From Candidatus Acidiferrum typicum (GTDB lineage: Bacteria > Acidobacteriota > Terriglobia > Acidiferrales > UBA7541), in contig JAOAPV010000114.1 in the NCBI GenBank assembly GCA_025463055.1, forward strand, positions 94,293 to 158,292: DNA of 64,000 bases. Direction: 5' to 3'. A model generated the notes under the pieces. That model worked only from the letters and a program-made list of their open reading frames with translations. It had not been told where the DNA came from and ran no database searches. The translations under genes were made by a program, and so were the position numbers. Shown in pieces: positions 45,070 through 55,328 of the stretch. Position 1 is the stretch's first letter; each line of letters begins with the position of its first letter.

Positions 45070-48000
45070 CTAGAAATCGACCCGCAGTCCCATTTGGATC
45101 CAGCGCGAGCCCTGAATACGATCCGCCGGAACCAGTTGCGTATTGATGACGCCGAAGGTTGCCGGATTCGTGGTGTCGAACAACGGATCCAGGAAGTTTG
45201 GATGGTTGAACACGTTGAGGAAATCCGCGGAGAGTTCCACGCGCAATCTCTCCGTGATCTTGGTCACTTTGCCCAATCGAAAGTCCGCATCCCAGTAGCT
45301 AAGTCCCGGAAGCGGGCTGTTGCGTCCATCATTCTTATCCGAAGCGATCAACACTGGGCGAAATTTCGCCAGAGCCGCCGCCGGATTGGAGAAGTAATTG
45401 AGTCCGGTACCTGTTCCGGGCGTCGCGCAACTCGCGCCGTTGCCAGCGGAACCCGCTCCTGTGCTGCACACACCGGAGTTGATACTGCCTCCGCCCAGGG
45501 AACCGATCGGTGCCGTCGGCAGCATTCCAGCGGTGATGCCAAAGTCCAACCCGCCGCCAAAGGTCTGCCCGCTGACGGTAACCAAATTCGGTATGCCGCT
45601 GCTGGCGCGGAAAATGCCGGCGGTATACCAACCTCCGATGATGCGGTTCACGCCCCAATGACTGCTGCTGAATCGGTGGTTTGCGCCGAAGGGCAGCTCG
45701 TAGTTAAACAATGCGTTGAACACGTGCGGGCGGTTGAAGAACGACGGCCCATAATCCACGTGCGGGTCATAGCTGGATGTGTAGTATTCCGCGGCGTTCT
45801 GCACTGCCCCCACGGTGTCGAGCGATTTCGAGAACGTGTAATTCATGTCGAACAGCAGGCCATGCCAGTTGTTGTTCCGCAACGTCGCCACGAACGCGTT
45901 GTAATTCGACTTGTCGCGGCTCGTCCGTGTGAAGAGTTCGAGTACTTGCAGGTTATCGAAAGGAGTTAACCCAGCTCCGAGGCGGGCAAAGTCCATCGAG
46001 AGAAATAGATTTGATAGGTTATCGTTGGCAAAGGCGGATTTATTTCCATTGGCCAAGCAAATGGTTCCGCATCCCGGCACTAGATTCTCAAACCACGGCT
46101 GCGGCGTTACCGGCTGGCCGTTGCGGATTTGCGTGGCCACGGCGTCGAACGCCTGCCCGAAGGTCTGACCGGAGATTTTGTCCTTAAACATGTAGGGAAC
46201 GGAATTGAAGTTAACGCTAGCGGGAAGATTTCGCCCTAATCGCCCAACATAGCCCACCTCCAGGATCATCTGACCTGGCAGGCTGCGCTGAATGGTCAGA
46301 TCAAACATGTGGGCCCGGCCGACTTTGAAGTTGGGATTGTTCTGGAAGCTGAGGATTTCGCCTAATGGCACTGAGGGCACGATCGGTGATTGCAAAGCTC
46401 CCGGTGCCGGCGGGGTGGGGATTTGTCCATCAACGCCTACACGGAAACTGGCAAGCCCTGCGTTCGTGAACTGGCCAGTTGCTGCGTTGAATCCGGAAGG
46501 ATCGCAACCGCTAACAGTCGAGCCATTTGCATTACATAGAGGTGACTGAATATTAATTGTCTGAGCGAAACCGACCCCAAGCATCGGGATAATTACGCTC
46601 TGCACCGTGTTTACGCGGTCGTAGGAAATGCCGTACCCGCCCCGTATGACCGTTTTTCGATCGCCAAACATTCGCCCGAAAACACCGTCGTGGAAGCTCG
46701 GGTTCCACGCAGCAGAAAGGCGAGGAGCCCAGTTGCCATAATCCACGCTGAAAACATCGTTCCTTCCGGTATTTTTTAGCGGTAGATACGAAAGGGTCGG
46801 GTTATATGTGTCGCCATTCAGGGCGGCCTGCTGTTTGGCTTGAATGTATTGCAGACCATCGATAATTTTGTCGCCGTTGTCGTGATTGGCGATCAGCGTC
46901 TGCTGGTTGCTCAGTTCATGTGGAGTAGTTTGCCAGCCGTAGGAGAGGCCGTAGGTGAGGGTAAAAGACGGCTTCAATCGCCAGGTGTCCTGAAAAAAGA
47001 AGTTGTAGGAGCGCAGCGTCGTCTTGGCGATCAACGAAGCGCCCAAGGGCTTGGGTTGTAGGTTTCCGTCGCGAACCGCGAGCATCCCTACCGTATTCAC
47101 CAAGCCCAGCGATGCGGCGTACAATCGGTCCCAGCGCTGCGCGTCCGCGGTTGAAAGGCCCGCCGGTTGGTTAGCGCTACTGCCACTCAAGGTGCCAGTC
47201 ACGTCCGCATCTAATGTCGCTACCAAAGAATTCACAGACCCGATTACCTTATCGTCGCGATCGTGAATCGTGGGCAGCCACCGAATGTCTGCGCCGCCCA
47301 CCACCGTGTGCTTTCCCTTGATCCACGTAAGCGTTTCCACGTATTGCTTGTTGCTGGCATAGATGGCCTGGTGGCGCGCACGTTGCGTATCAACGTCAAC
47401 GATCGTATCTATCAAGCCCGTCTGGCCTAACCCGGGGGCGAGCGCCACCGTGCCTAGCGCCGAATCCGTTCCCGGCAGAGCCAGTTGCGCTGCAGATACG
47501 CGCGGCCGCACGACGTTGAAATCCTGGCGGCTTCGGATCCAGCCGACATGGAAGCTGTTCACCAGCGAGGAGCTGATTTGCCAATCCAACCCCGCTGTGA
47601 ACCCATCACCGCGAATGTCTGCGGCGCTGGAAGACGTTGCCGACCCGCCGATGAAATCAACTTGACCGCTGGCCTGGCCAAGCGCATTGGGAGCAATATT
47701 GCGATGATACATATAACGACCAAAGAACTTCACTTTGTCCGTGAAGTTATGGTCCAGCCGGAAATTGACAAAATCATCTTTCAGCGGCTCCGCTACGCTG
47801 GTGCGGAAACCAATGGTATTGAAACCATCGCCCACGTTGGGATCGTTTCCCACGGGCATCATGTTCCACAATTTTTGAATTGTTGGGCTTATGCCGATGC
47901 CGCGCGGATCACATGGCAATCCGCCAGTGGGGCCGCATGCAGTTGAGCTCGCCAGATTATATTGGACGCCGTTGAAGACCAGGATTCCGTTGCGCAGCGT

Positions 48001-49011
48001 GCTTGTTGGCACGATGCGCTCGACCTCTGCGGACTGCGGAAAGCGACGCAACTCATAGTTGCCGAAGAAAAACGTCTTGTCCTTGCGAATAGGCCCGCCG
48101 AAACTCGCGCCGACGCGGTTGTCGTGTTGCGGCTGCTTCTTCGTGAATTTGTTCCCAGTCCCGTCCGGAGTGTGCCCGTTATCCCAGGTGTTGGCGTTCA
48201 ACGCTGAGTTTTGGTGAAACCAATAAACCGACCCGTGATAACTGTTTGAGCCAGATTTGCTTATGATGTTGATCTGGCCACCTTCGGAGCGCCCGAACGA
48301 AGCATTGTTGTTCGTGACTCCCACACGGAACTCCGCCACGTTCTCCACGCCGATGGGGATGACGGGCGTCTGGTTGCCGCCGCCCGCGATCACGTTATCT
48401 GTGATATCGATACCGTCCAGGTTGAACGCATTCTGGTCGCTGCGTGCGCCGGCAATCGTCCCGCCGCTATTCCCAAATCCACCGCCATTTGAGGTTTCGA
48501 ACGGCGTGGACAACGGCTGGAGGGTCAGCAATTCGCGCGAGTCACGGCCGAGCGTAGGCAAATGCATTAACTCCGTCTCGCCCACGACGTTGCCCACTAC
48601 GGCATCGACGGTCTGCAACTCTGCTTGGGCTTGCGCGGAGACTTCAATCACCTCCTTGCCCGAACTGATTTCTAGGGTGACGTCCTCCGTGTAGCTCTTG
48701 TCCACATCCACCTTTAAATTGCCGACCGTCGTAGTGGCGAAACCCGATTTTGACACCTTCAACGTGTAGGCTCCCGGCGCTACGCTGGGAAACGCGAACT
48801 GCCCGGAGGAGTTTGTCATCACTGTCTTGGTTTCGTTCGTCGCCGCATTGACGAGTTCCACTTTGGCGTCTGGAACAACGGCAGCGGCTTTGTCTGTCAC
48901 TGTACCCAGTACAATGGCGGTGTTGGCCGTCTGGGCTGCAGCTGGCGCTTCGCCAGAAATCGCAAAAAGAACCAACAGGCTGGCTAACGTGAATTGTAGA
49001 AAGAGTTTCAT
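45070..49011 (-). CDS. TonB-dependent outer-membrane receptor, Oar-like
   Basis: This 1313-residue receptor has a signal peptide (MKLFLQFTLASLLVLFAISG) and a carboxypeptidase-regulatory-like domain (about 30-115; VLGTVTDKAAAVVPDAKVEL). A TonB plug follows (about 130-260) and then a long barrel that ends with Phe (MGLRVDF). This domain order is typical of the large Oar-type receptors that are abundant in Acidobacteriota and thought to import sugars or peptides. No TonB-box sequence was identified, and no transporter or regulator is adjacent, so the substrate is unknown. Confidence 0.93.
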   Translation of the reverse strand: MKLFLQFTLASLLVLFAISGEAPAAAQTANTAIVLGTVTDKAAAVVPDAKVELVNAATNETKTVMTNSSGQFAFPSVAPGAYTLKVSKSGFATTTVGNLKVDVDKSYTEDVTLEISSGKEVIEVSAQAQAELQTVDAVVGNVVGETELMHLPTLGRDSRELLTLQPLSTPFETSNGGGFGNSGGTIAGARSDQNAFNLDGIDITDNVIAGGGNQTPVIPIGVENVAEFRVGVTNNNASFGRSEGGQINIISKSGSNSYHGSVYWFHQNSALNANTWDNGHTPDGTGNKFTKKQPQHDNRVGASFGGPIRKDKTFFFGNYELRRFPQSAEVERIVPTSTLRNGILVFNGVQYNLASSTACGPTGGLPCDPRGIGISPTIQKLWNMMPVGNDPNVGDGFNTIGFRTSVAEPLKDDFVNFRLDHNFTDKVKFFGRYMYHRNIAPNALGQASGQVDFIGGSATSSSAADIRGDGFTAGLDWQISSSLVNSFHVGWIRSRQDFNVVRPRVSAAQLALPGTDSALGTVALAPGLGQTGLIDTIVDVDTQRARHQAIYASNKQYVETLTWIKGKHTVVGGADIRWLPTIHDRDDKVIGSVNSLVATLDADVTGTLSGSSANQPAGLSTADAQRWDRLYAASLGLVNTVGMLAVRDGNLQPKPLGASLIAKTTLRSYNFFFQDTWRLKPSFTLTYGLSYGWQTTPHELSNQQTLIANHDNGDKIIDGLQYIQAKQQAALNGDTYNPTLSYLPLKNTGRNDVFSVDYGNWAPRLSAAWNPSFHDGVFGRMFGDRKTVIRGGYGISYDRVNTVQSVIIPMLGVGFAQTINIQSPLCNANGSTVSGCDPSGFNAATGQFTNAGLASFRVGVDGQIPTPPAPGALQSPIVPSVPLGEILSFQNNPNFKVGRAHMFDLTIQRSLPGQMILEVGYVGRLGRNLPASVNFNSVPYMFKDKISGQTFGQAFDAVATQIRNGQPVTPQPWFENLVPGCGTICLANGNKSAFANDNLSNLFLSMDFARLGAGLTPFDNLQVLELFTRTSRDKSNYNAFVATLRNNNWHGLLFDMNYTFSKSLDTVGAVQNAAEYYTSSYDPHVDYGPSFFNRPHVFNALFNYELPFGANHRFSSSHWGVNRIIGGWYTAGIFRASSGIPNLVTVSGQTFGGGLDFGITAGMLPTAPIGSLGGGSINSGVCSTGAGSAGNGASCATPGTGTGLNYFSNPAAALAKFRPVLIASDKNDGRNSPLPGLSYWDADFRLGKVTKITERLRVELSADFLNVFNHPNFLDPLFDTTNPATFGVINTQLVPADRIQGSRWIQMGLRVDF

Positions 49012-49456
49012 ATCACCCCACTCGAGGCAGGTTGTCTCCCGGAGTGGTTAGCTTTGGCAGTATTTGGCGCGCTTGCAAAGCGACACCTGTTCGCAGCGTG
49101 CTCTCGGCGTTCAGACGTTTCGTCACGTAGACCGAACACACGTCGATCCAATGGAAAAGAAGTCGCCGCCAATGGACTACTGCCGCAGGGGTAACCACTC
49201 GCAGGGCTCCCACCTGGAATTAATGGAGCACTTGTTACACCACGCTTTCCGCGGTGTCAACAAGTGATTCATTGGATTTGTATTTTGAAACATTCGTCGC
49301 GAAGAGTGGTACATACCAATTTATGTACTATGCAAGACGGATTTCTGTTCGACTCCATGCATAGTGAGTTGTGATGCCTGCCGTTTTGCTTACCTGAGCC
49401 TGCGGCGGGGCAGACACTTCTTCTTTCGCGGCAAGTCACGTTAAAATGGGAGGCGA
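49012..49456. other. 445-bp divergent spacer between the TonB receptor and ispG
   Basis: No gene or repeat is supported here; a 67-residue plus-strand frame at 49064 has no features. The stretch must carry the receptor and ispG promoters. ATGTACTATGCA-like AT-rich sequence at about 49290-49340 is the most likely promoter zone, but clear boxes cannot be assigned. Confidence 0.35.
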
Positions 49457-50731
49457 ATGCTCACCCAAATCGCAGGTTCTGATGCCGCTGCTACGCGGCA
49501 CCCTCGCCGCAAGACATACGGCGTGAACGTGGGACAAGTCCGCGTGGGCGGAGGCGCGCCCATTGTCGTACAGTCCATGACCAATACGGATACGGCGGAT
49601 GTGGCCGCTACGACGCAGCAATGCCTTGAGCTTGCCGAAGCTGGGTCCGAAATTGTGCGGGTTACCGTGAATGTGCCGGAGGCGGCGGCTGCCGTTCCCG
49701 AGATCAAGAAACGCTTGCTTGCAGCGGGATGCAAAGTGCCGATCATTGGTGATTTCCATTATAACGGTCACGTTTTGCTCACGAAGTATCCGGACTGCGC
49801 TGTTGCGCTGGATAAATACCGCATCAATCCGGGAAATGTGGGGGCGGGTCAACGGCGCGACGAACAATTTTCTACGATCTGCAAAATCGCTCGCGACAAT
49901 GGAAAGCCAGTGCGCATTGGAGTTAATGGCGGCTCGCTCAATCAAGAACTGGTCATGCGCAAGATGCAAGAGAACACGGACAAGAATCTTGGCAAGGAGT
50001 CTGAGGAGATCATCAACGATTGCATGGTGCTCTCAGCGCTGGAATCCACCGAGCTTGCGCTTGAATCGGGTTTGCGGCACGACCAAATTATTATTTCGTG
50101 CAAGACTTCGCGGCCGCGCGACCTAATCACCGTGTATCGCGATCTTTCTGCTAAGACGGAGCAGCCACTTCACCTCGGCTTAACCGAGGCTGGGATGGGG
50201 ATGAAGGGGCAGATTTGGTCCGCGGCGTCTCTCGGCGTTCTTCTCTATGAAGGAATTGGCGACACTATCCGCATTTCGCTTACGCCACGTCCAGGCGGCG
50301 ATCGCCGCGACGAGGTCTATGCAGCGTGCGAACTGCTGCAGGCGCTTGGCTTGCGCTCTTTTTCTCCTAGCGTGACGGCGTGCCCCGGCTGCGGCCGTAC
50401 TACCAGCTCGACGTTTCAAGAACTCGCCGAGCGCATTCAGAATTATATCCGGGACATGATGCCAATCTGGAAGACCCAGTATGAAGGTGTGGAGACGATG
50501 ACGCTGGCGGTGATGGGCTGCATTGTTAACGGGCCGGGCGAATCCAAAGCGGCGAACATCGGCATCAGTCTTCCGGGAACCGGCGAAGCTCCGCGCTGCC
50601 CGGTCTATATAGATGGAAAGAAAGACGTGACGCTGGAAGGGACCTACGATGAGTTGGCGGCAGCGTTCCAATCGCTGGTGGACAACTACATCGATAAGAA
50701 ATATCCGCGCAAAACCGCGGACGTTCTTTAG
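49457..50731 (+). CDS. ispG: 4-hydroxy-3-methylbut-2-enyl diphosphate synthase IspG
   Basis: IspG (GcpE) converts MEcPP to HMBPP in the non-mevalonate isoprenoid pathway. The 424 residues include the TIM-barrel part ([42 protein letters not shown]). The 4Fe-4S ligands lie in [19 protein letters not shown] and in [15 protein letters not shown]. Length is typical of the bacterial type. It is followed at 6 bp by a small hypothetical gene and then gatC. Confidence 0.95.
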   Translation: MLTQIAGSDAAATRHPRRKTYGVNVGQVRVGGGAPIVVQSMTNTDTADVAATTQQCLELAEAGSEIVRVTVNVPEAAAAVPEIKKRLLAAGCKVPIIGDFHYNGHVLLTKYPDCAVALDKYRINPGNVGAGQRRDEQFSTICKIARDNGKPVRIGVNGGSLNQELVMRKMQENTDKNLGKESEEIINDCMVLSALESTELALESGLRHDQIIISCKTSRPRDLITVYRDLSAKTEQPLHLGLTEAGMGMKGQIWSAASLGVLLYEGIGDTIRISLTPRPGGDRRDEVYAACELLQALGLRSFSPSVTACPGCGRTTSSTFQELAERIQNYIRDMMPIWKTQYEGVETMTLAVMGCIVNGPGESKAANIGISLPGTGEAPRCPVYIDGKKDVTLEGTYDELAAAFQSLVDNYIDKKYPRKTADVL

Positions 50732-50737
50732 CGCCAG

Positions 50738-51151
50738 ATGATTGAAGGTTGGAATGGCGACGATTACTTGATCTTCTTTGCAGAGGGTGAACGCGCAGCC
50801 GCGGAGAACCGGTATGCTTTTTCGGCCTTGTTGCCGGGGTTCAAGTTGATTGGATTGCGCGGGTGGGACGACTTTATAGTGCAAGATAAAACCGGCAGCA
50901 CATATTGCATTCCTACAGTCCCAGTAGACCTGCAGTATCTTTCGCCTTTTGCTGTGCCCGCAACTGAGGGCCTGAGTCCAGATCCCAGATTCACGGGTAA
51001 GATCAAATGGTATGTGAAGCCAATCGTTTTCGGCGGCGATCCCGCCGTTAGCACGAACCTGATCTGGGTAAACCATGAGGAGCACGGGCACATAGTCAAA
51101 TGGTGGAACGACCTTTACCGCTCACTAAGAAAAACAACTCATGAAAATTAG
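50738..51151 (+). CDS. hypothetical protein upstream of gatC
   Basis: 137 residues, MIEGWNGDDYLIFFAEGERA onward, with an aromatic-rich mixed alpha/beta composition and no signal or TM. The segment ALLPGFKLIGLRGWDDFIVQ recalls small SMI1/KNR4-type folds, but that is only an impression. The gene sits between ispG (6 bp) and gatC, whose start it overlaps by 11 bp, so it is translationally linked to gatC. Function unknown. Confidence 0.65.
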   Translation: MIEGWNGDDYLIFFAEGERAAAENRYAFSALLPGFKLIGLRGWDDFIVQDKTGSTYCIPTVPVDLQYLSPFAVPATEGLSPDPRFTGKIKWYVKPIVFGGDPAVSTNLIWVNHEEHGHIVKWWNDLYRSLRKTTHEN

Positions 51152-51443
51152 CCGAGAAGATGTTTTGCGAGTGGCGGACCTGGCCTATCTTGAGCTTAGT
51201 GAATCCGAGCTGGAGACTTACCGCAAGCAGATCGACGAAATCCTGGAATATATCGGCAAGCTGAACGAACTCGATACCGCGAATGTGGAGCCGATGGCCC
51301 AGGTGCTGACCGATGATCAGACCGCGGATGCCACGCTTCGCGAGGACGTGGTTGTTCCTTGCAAGGTGGCATCCGAGATCCTGAAGCAAGCGCCTGATCC
51401 GGAGCCCCCGTACTTCCGTGTTCCAAAGGTCATCGAACGCTAA
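51141..51443 (+). CDS. gatC: Asp/Glu-tRNA amidotransferase subunit C
   Basis: GatC stabilises the GatCAB complex, which amidates mischarged Glu-tRNA-Gln and Asp-tRNA-Asn. The 100 residues match the family: MKISREDVLRVADLAYLELS, then IDEILEYIGKLNELDTANVE, and the C-terminal segment around LREDVV. It is followed by gatA 2 bp later. gatB is not in the window. Confidence 0.93.
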   Translation: MKISREDVLRVADLAYLELSESELETYRKQIDEILEYIGKLNELDTANVEPMAQVLTDDQTADATLREDVVVPCKVASEILKQAPDPEPPYFRVPKVIER

Positions 51444-51445
51444 TC

Positions 51446-52885
51446 ATGCCTGAAAATTGGACAATCGACCGGGTGCAGGAAGCCCTGGCTTCCAAGAAGA
51501 TTTCCGCGCGCGAGCTTGCTACGGATTATTACGAGCGGATCGCGGCGCGCAACCCTGAGCTGAACGCGTACCTGACGCTGTCGCAGAACCGCGCGTTCGC
51601 GCAAGCTGACCGCGTGGACGCGTTAGTCGGAGCCGGGAAGCCACTGCCTCCCCTGGCGGGAGTACCGCTCGCAGTCAAAGACGTCATCAGCACGCGCGGC
51701 GTGCGCACTACCTGCGGGTCAAAGATTCTGGAGAACTATATTCCTCCGTATGATGCGACCGCGGTCGAGCGGCTGGAAGCGGCTGGCGCCGTCATCCTGG
51801 GCAAGACCAACTGCGATGAATTTGCCATGGGCAGCTCCAATGAAAACTCCGCCTATGGCCCCGTGCGCAATCCGGAGGCGCCGGACCGGGTGCCTGGCGG
51901 TTCGAGCGGTGGCTCGGCGGCGGCAGTTGCGGCGGGATTAGCCGTCGTTTCGCTCGGTACCGATACAGGCGGCTCAATCCGCCAGCCCGGAGCTCTGTGC
52001 GGCATACCTGCAATGATGCCCAGCTATGGGCGTGTATCGCGTTACGGGTTGATTGCCTTTGCTTCCTCCCTGGACCGCATCGGCCCATTCGCGACAAACG
52101 TGCGCGACGTCGCCGCCGTGTTGCAAATTATTGCCGGTCGGGACGCGAACGATTCCACATCGACTACCACGCCGGTCCCGAACTATCAGGCTGAAGCCGA
52201 AAAACCAGTGAAGGGACTGCGCATCGGTATTCCCAAGGAGTATTTCGGGTCGGGCATGGACCCGGAGGTCCGCAAGAAGGTTGAGGCGGGTATTGAGCTG
52301 CTGCGCAAACTCGGGTGCGAGATCCGAGAAATCCGCATGCCGCACACAGATTATGCGATTGCCGTTTATTACATCATCGCGACCGCGGAGGCCAGTTCTA
52401 ACCTGGCACGGTATGATGGGGTTCGCTACGGACTGCGCGTTGACGGCGATTCTTTGCTTTCGATGTACCGGAAGACGCGAGGGGCTGGCTTTGGCGCCGA
52501 GGTGAAACGCCGGATCGTCCTCGGAACTTACGTGCTTTCCGCCGGCTACTACGATGCGTATTACCTGAAGGGCCAAAAGGTACGCGCGCTAATCGCTCAG
52601 GACTTCCGCGATGCGTTCACGAAGGTGGACGCGATTGTGACGCCCACCTCGCCGGTGCCTGCCTTTAAGCTGGGCGAACGGACCAACGATCCGCTGCAGA
52701 TGTATCTTGCTGATATTTATACGGTTACGGGATCTTTGGCGGGCGTGCCGGGGATTTCCGTGCCTTGCGGCAAGGTCGGTGGAAACCTTCCGGTGGGCTT
52801 GCAGATTTTTGGCCCTCCGTTTGGCGAAGGCCGGGTGCTGCAGCTGGCGCAAGCTTTCGAGAACGCGGGCGGGGCCGCCCTGTAG
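51446..52885 (+). CDS. gatA: Asp/Glu-tRNA amidotransferase subunit A
   Basis: GatA is the glutaminase/amidase subunit of GatCAB. The 479 residues contain the amidase Ser-Ser-Lys triad: Lys in VPLAVKDVI near 75, Ser in VPGGSSGGSAAA near 151, and Ser in LGTDTGGSIRQPG near 175. The usual GLKPTYGRVSRYGL segment here reads AMMPSYGRVSRYGL (near 190), with the conserved G-L-K replaced; the length is unchanged. The rest is normal, including the C-terminal SVPCGKVGGNLPVGLQIFG. Confidence 0.94.
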   Translation: MPENWTIDRVQEALASKKISARELATDYYERIAARNPELNAYLTLSQNRAFAQADRVDALVGAGKPLPPLAGVPLAVKDVISTRGVRTTCGSKILENYIPPYDATAVERLEAAGAVILGKTNCDEFAMGSSNENSAYGPVRNPEAPDRVPGGSSGGSAAAVAAGLAVVSLGTDTGGSIRQPGALCGIPAMMPSYGRVSRYGLIAFASSLDRIGPFATNVRDVAAVLQIIAGRDANDSTSTTTPVPNYQAEAEKPVKGLRIGIPKEYFGSGMDPEVRKKVEAGIELLRKLGCEIREIRMPHTDYAIAVYYIIATAEASSNLARYDGVRYGLRVDGDSLLSMYRKTRGAGFGAEVKRRIVLGTYVLSAGYYDAYYLKGQKVRALIAQDFRDAFTKVDAIVTPTSPVPAFKLGERTNDPLQMYLADIYTVTGSLAGVPGISVPCGKVGGNLPVGLQIFGPPFGEGRVLQLAQAFENAGGAAL

Positions 52886-52927
52886 CATTCGGGTCAGATT
52901 AAACTATTCAAGTTCTTCGTAGTAATC

Positions 52928-53470
52928 GTGATGGCTTTGCTCGAACCCATCCTCGAGAAGCTGGATAGCGCGCAGCACAATTTATTGCGCGCTGCCGACG
53001 CTATCCCTGCCGACGTCTGGAAAACACCTCCCCGGGGAGGCGTCTGGTCTGCCGCCGAGATCATGGCTCACGTGATGAGCATTGAGCGTACCGTTATCGG
53101 AGCGGCGGAGAGAATCTTCAAAAAACAGCCACGGCAGACTCCGCTGCTGAAGCGATTTCGGTTGCCGTTTGCGTTGGCGGAGATTCGCGTGATTCGGATG
53201 AAGACGCCCATACCGATCGATCCGAAACTCCTTCGCGAAAAAGAAATCATGTTCGCGGAACTGCGCGAAGTTCGTGGGCGCACCCTCGCGCTCATTGAGG
53301 AAACCAGGAACCGCGACCTTGGAGTTTATCGATGGCGGCATCCTTTTCTCGGCTCGCTCAATGGATACGAGTGGTTTTTGTTTTTGGCTTCGCACGAAAT
53401 CCGGCACGAAAAACAGATGCGCGAGATTGCAACGAACCTACCGAAAACTATCCAGAATTCGCAAAAATAA
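52928..53470 (+). CDS. DinB-family protein
   Basis: A GTG-ATG start (52928/52931) gives 179-180 residues. The four-helix-bundle DinB/YfiT pattern is visible: helix 1 with LEKLDSAQHNLLRAADAIPA, the metal-ligand zone VWSAAEIMAHVMSIE near 44, and the C-terminal LASHEIRHEKQMREI near 152. Three His residues fit a metal site (one near 49, two near 157-161). Members include metal-dependent hydrolases and bacillithiol transferases. Stand-alone here. Confidence 0.82.
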   Translation: MMALLEPILEKLDSAQHNLLRAADAIPADVWKTPPRGGVWSAAEIMAHVMSIERTVIGAAERIFKKQPRQTPLLKRFRLPFALAEIRVIRMKTPIPIDPKLLREKEIMFAELREVRGRTLALIEETRNRDLGVYRWRHPFLGSLNGYEWFLFLASHEIRHEKQMREIATNLPKTIQNSQK

Positions 53471-53777
53471 GCCTGAAATATCTACCAGAATTATGGTACG
53501 TCGGCGAGCGTTGAATATGGGATTGCGGAGGCGGCTTGCAAAAACGGGACAAATTTTACAATGAAGTGAATTTAATGCTCGCGAGTACTAACCCGCATCC
53601 TGCAAGAGGAACGCATCTAAAGGCGCGGTTTCGCGCGATTTTAGGCGTGAAGTACTAGCCGAATCGTTTTTCGCGGAGCTAACGGAACGACTATTGCTCT
53701 TACTAAATGCAGCCCGTAATATGCGGCCAGCATCTAACGGGTAGATAGGAAGGCGGAGAGAAAAGAGGGCCGGGGCC
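53471..53777. other. 307-bp spacer with no supported gene
   Basis: Low-GC stretch after the DinB gene. TTTTAGGCGTGAAGTACTAG and AACGGAACGACTATTGC occur, but no -35/-10 pair or hairpin stands out. It precedes a small gene with its own terminator and must contain its promoter. Confidence 0.3.
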
Positions 53778-53996
53778 ATGGTTACCGTCAAAGCGAGCCA
53801 GAAAATTTTCACTGATAACGAGGTGGCCAATCTCACGGGGATTTGCGTGGACCACTTGCACAACTTCGCGAAGAGCCGTCATCTTGGCTTTATCGCGCGT
53901 GCCGCGGAAGCAGCGGGAATTCAAGCGGATCAATGGCTGTTCACGTTGTCGGACCTGATGGTGCTTGTCACATTGTTCCCGCGCTGCACGCACTAA
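53778..53996 (+). CDS. small hypothetical protein, likely DNA-binding
   Basis: 72 residues starting MVTVKASQKIFTDNEVANLTG, followed by ICVDHLHNFAKSRHLGFIAR. The first 45 residues have the spacing of a helix-turn-helix of MerR/excisionase type (SDNEVANLTG-like turn), and the end LFTLSDLMVLVTLFPRCTH is hydrophobic. I recall similar proteins in acidobacterial genomes, without known function. It has a strong intrinsic terminator 72 bp after the stop, so it is a separate small transcription unit. Confidence 0.65.
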   Translation: MVTVKASQKIFTDNEVANLTGICVDHLHNFAKSRHLGFIARAAEAAGIQADQWLFTLSDLMVLVTLFPRCTH

Positions 53997-54067
53997 AAAT
54001 GCGATACCGCTGCGTCGGACGGCTTGTGCCGCGCCGCTGCTTTTAAGCGGAATTTAGCTTTATCTTG

Positions 54068-54096
54068 AGCTCTCCGGTCGAACCGGGGAGCTTTTT
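54068..54096 (+). terminator. intrinsic terminator of the small 53778 gene
   Basis: An 11-bp stem AGCTCTCCGGT (54068-54078) with ACCGGGGAGCT (54082-54092) and a 3-nt CGA loop, followed by TTTTT (54092-54096). Confidence 0.92.
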
Positions 54097-54257
54097 CGTT
54101 TAGGTGGAATGGTGAGCGTCCGCCCGTTTCGCCACTCCATAACGGTTACTTTCCGTTAGATTAATGCGGGTTGCCCAACAGATGGCCCGGCGCTATGCTC
54201 ACGATTGGAGGCATACAGGTGGCAATGTGCCGCATCGCACTTCGCAGGAACCCACTT

Positions 54258-55253
54258 ATGAGTCGTTTGCCTCTTTGTGTTGTCTGTGCAGGCACGCTTG
54301 GGCTTGTGGCTGTGGGTAGCTCTGCCAAACTGCTGTTGAAGAATCCAGACAGTGTGTCAGCCATAGGTCAGTGCGCTCCCAGTTCCAAGCAAGGTTCGGA
54401 CGATAATTCGGCGGCGGCGCGGCTGACGCGGGGGAAGAAGCTCGTGCTGAAGGACGGAAACTTCCAATTGGTGCGGGAATATGAACGGAAGGGCGAACGG
54501 GTGAGGTATTTCAGCCTGGAGCGCGGAGCATGGGAGGAAATTCCGGCAGCGATGGTGGATTGGGACGCTACGGCTAAGGCGCAGGCGGATTCGGACAAGG
54601 CTTCGGCGGCTCTGCTCGGAAAGATTCACGCGCAGGAAGAGGCCACCAAGGTTGAGACGGTTTTGGACGTCGATGCCAGCTTGCAGGTGGCGCCGGGGGT
54701 ATTTTTGCCGCCGGGCGAAGGCATGTTTGCGATTGAGGGGAAGTCGGTGACGCCGCTGGTGCAGGTGGGTTCGCAGGAAAAAACGGATAAGAAGACGTTT
54801 TTGAAGCAGGTGCTATCGCCGATTCCCATCGTTCCGGGAAAACGCAACGTGGAAATCCCGGGCGCGAAGGCGAAGGCGCGAATTAGCTCGAGCGGACCGG
54901 AGTTTTATTTGCGGGAGGCGCCCCCGGATCCGGATCGCGATTCCGCGGTGCATCGAAGCAGCCGACCGGGAGAGTCGGGACCGGAAGTGGAGTTGGTGCG
55001 CGCCATTGTGAAGGGCAACAAGAGGCAGTTGGAGTCGATACGCAGCTTCTTCGGGCAGGACGTTGGGACAGAACGGAAATCCATCGCTATCCAGAGATGG
55101 GAAGTGGCCGCGACGGTATTCCGGTTTACGTTGGGTGAGCCGCTGCCTCCCGGAGAATACGCGCTGGCGGAGATTTTGCCGGGCGGGATGAATTTGTTTG
55201 TTTGGGATTTTGGGGTGGATGGGCCGGCGGGGTCGCAAAGCGCCAAGCATTAA
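54258..55253 (+). CDS. secreted hypothetical protein
   Basis: From ATG 54258 (AGGAA upstream) it has 331 residues; a TTG at 54171 would add 29 residues before the signal peptide (MSRLPLCVVCAGTLGLVAVG). The mature part begins with GKKLVLKDGNFQLVREYERK, a pattern seen in secreted acidobacterial proteins. It continues as a Lys/Glu-rich middle and a C-terminal strand-rich domain (WEVAATVFRFTLGEPLPPGEYALAEIL). Function unknown. It faces the convergent M28 peptidase gene. Confidence 0.7.
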   Translation: MSRLPLCVVCAGTLGLVAVGSSAKLLLKNPDSVSAIGQCAPSSKQGSDDNSAAARLTRGKKLVLKDGNFQLVREYERKGERVRYFSLERGAWEEIPAAMVDWDATAKAQADSDKASAALLGKIHAQEEATKVETVLDVDASLQVAPGVFLPPGEGMFAIEGKSVTPLVQVGSQEKTDKKTFLKQVLSPIPIVPGKRNVEIPGAKAKARISSSGPEFYLREAPPDPDRDSAVHRSSRPGESGPEVELVRAIVKGNKRQLESIRSFFGQDVGTERKSIAIQRWEVAATVFRFTLGEPLPPGEYALAEILPGGMNLFVWDFGVDGPAGSQSAKH

Positions 55254-55328
55254 CCTTCGCACGCTAACGGAAAAATTTCAGATACTGACCAAATTAGCAG
55301 CGCAGATTTGCTGCATCCCTGGAAGAGC

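Noticed and set aside
49064..49267. 67-residue plus-strand ORF in the TonB receptor/ispG spacer
   Set aside because: No ribosome-binding site or motif; composition is random-like.
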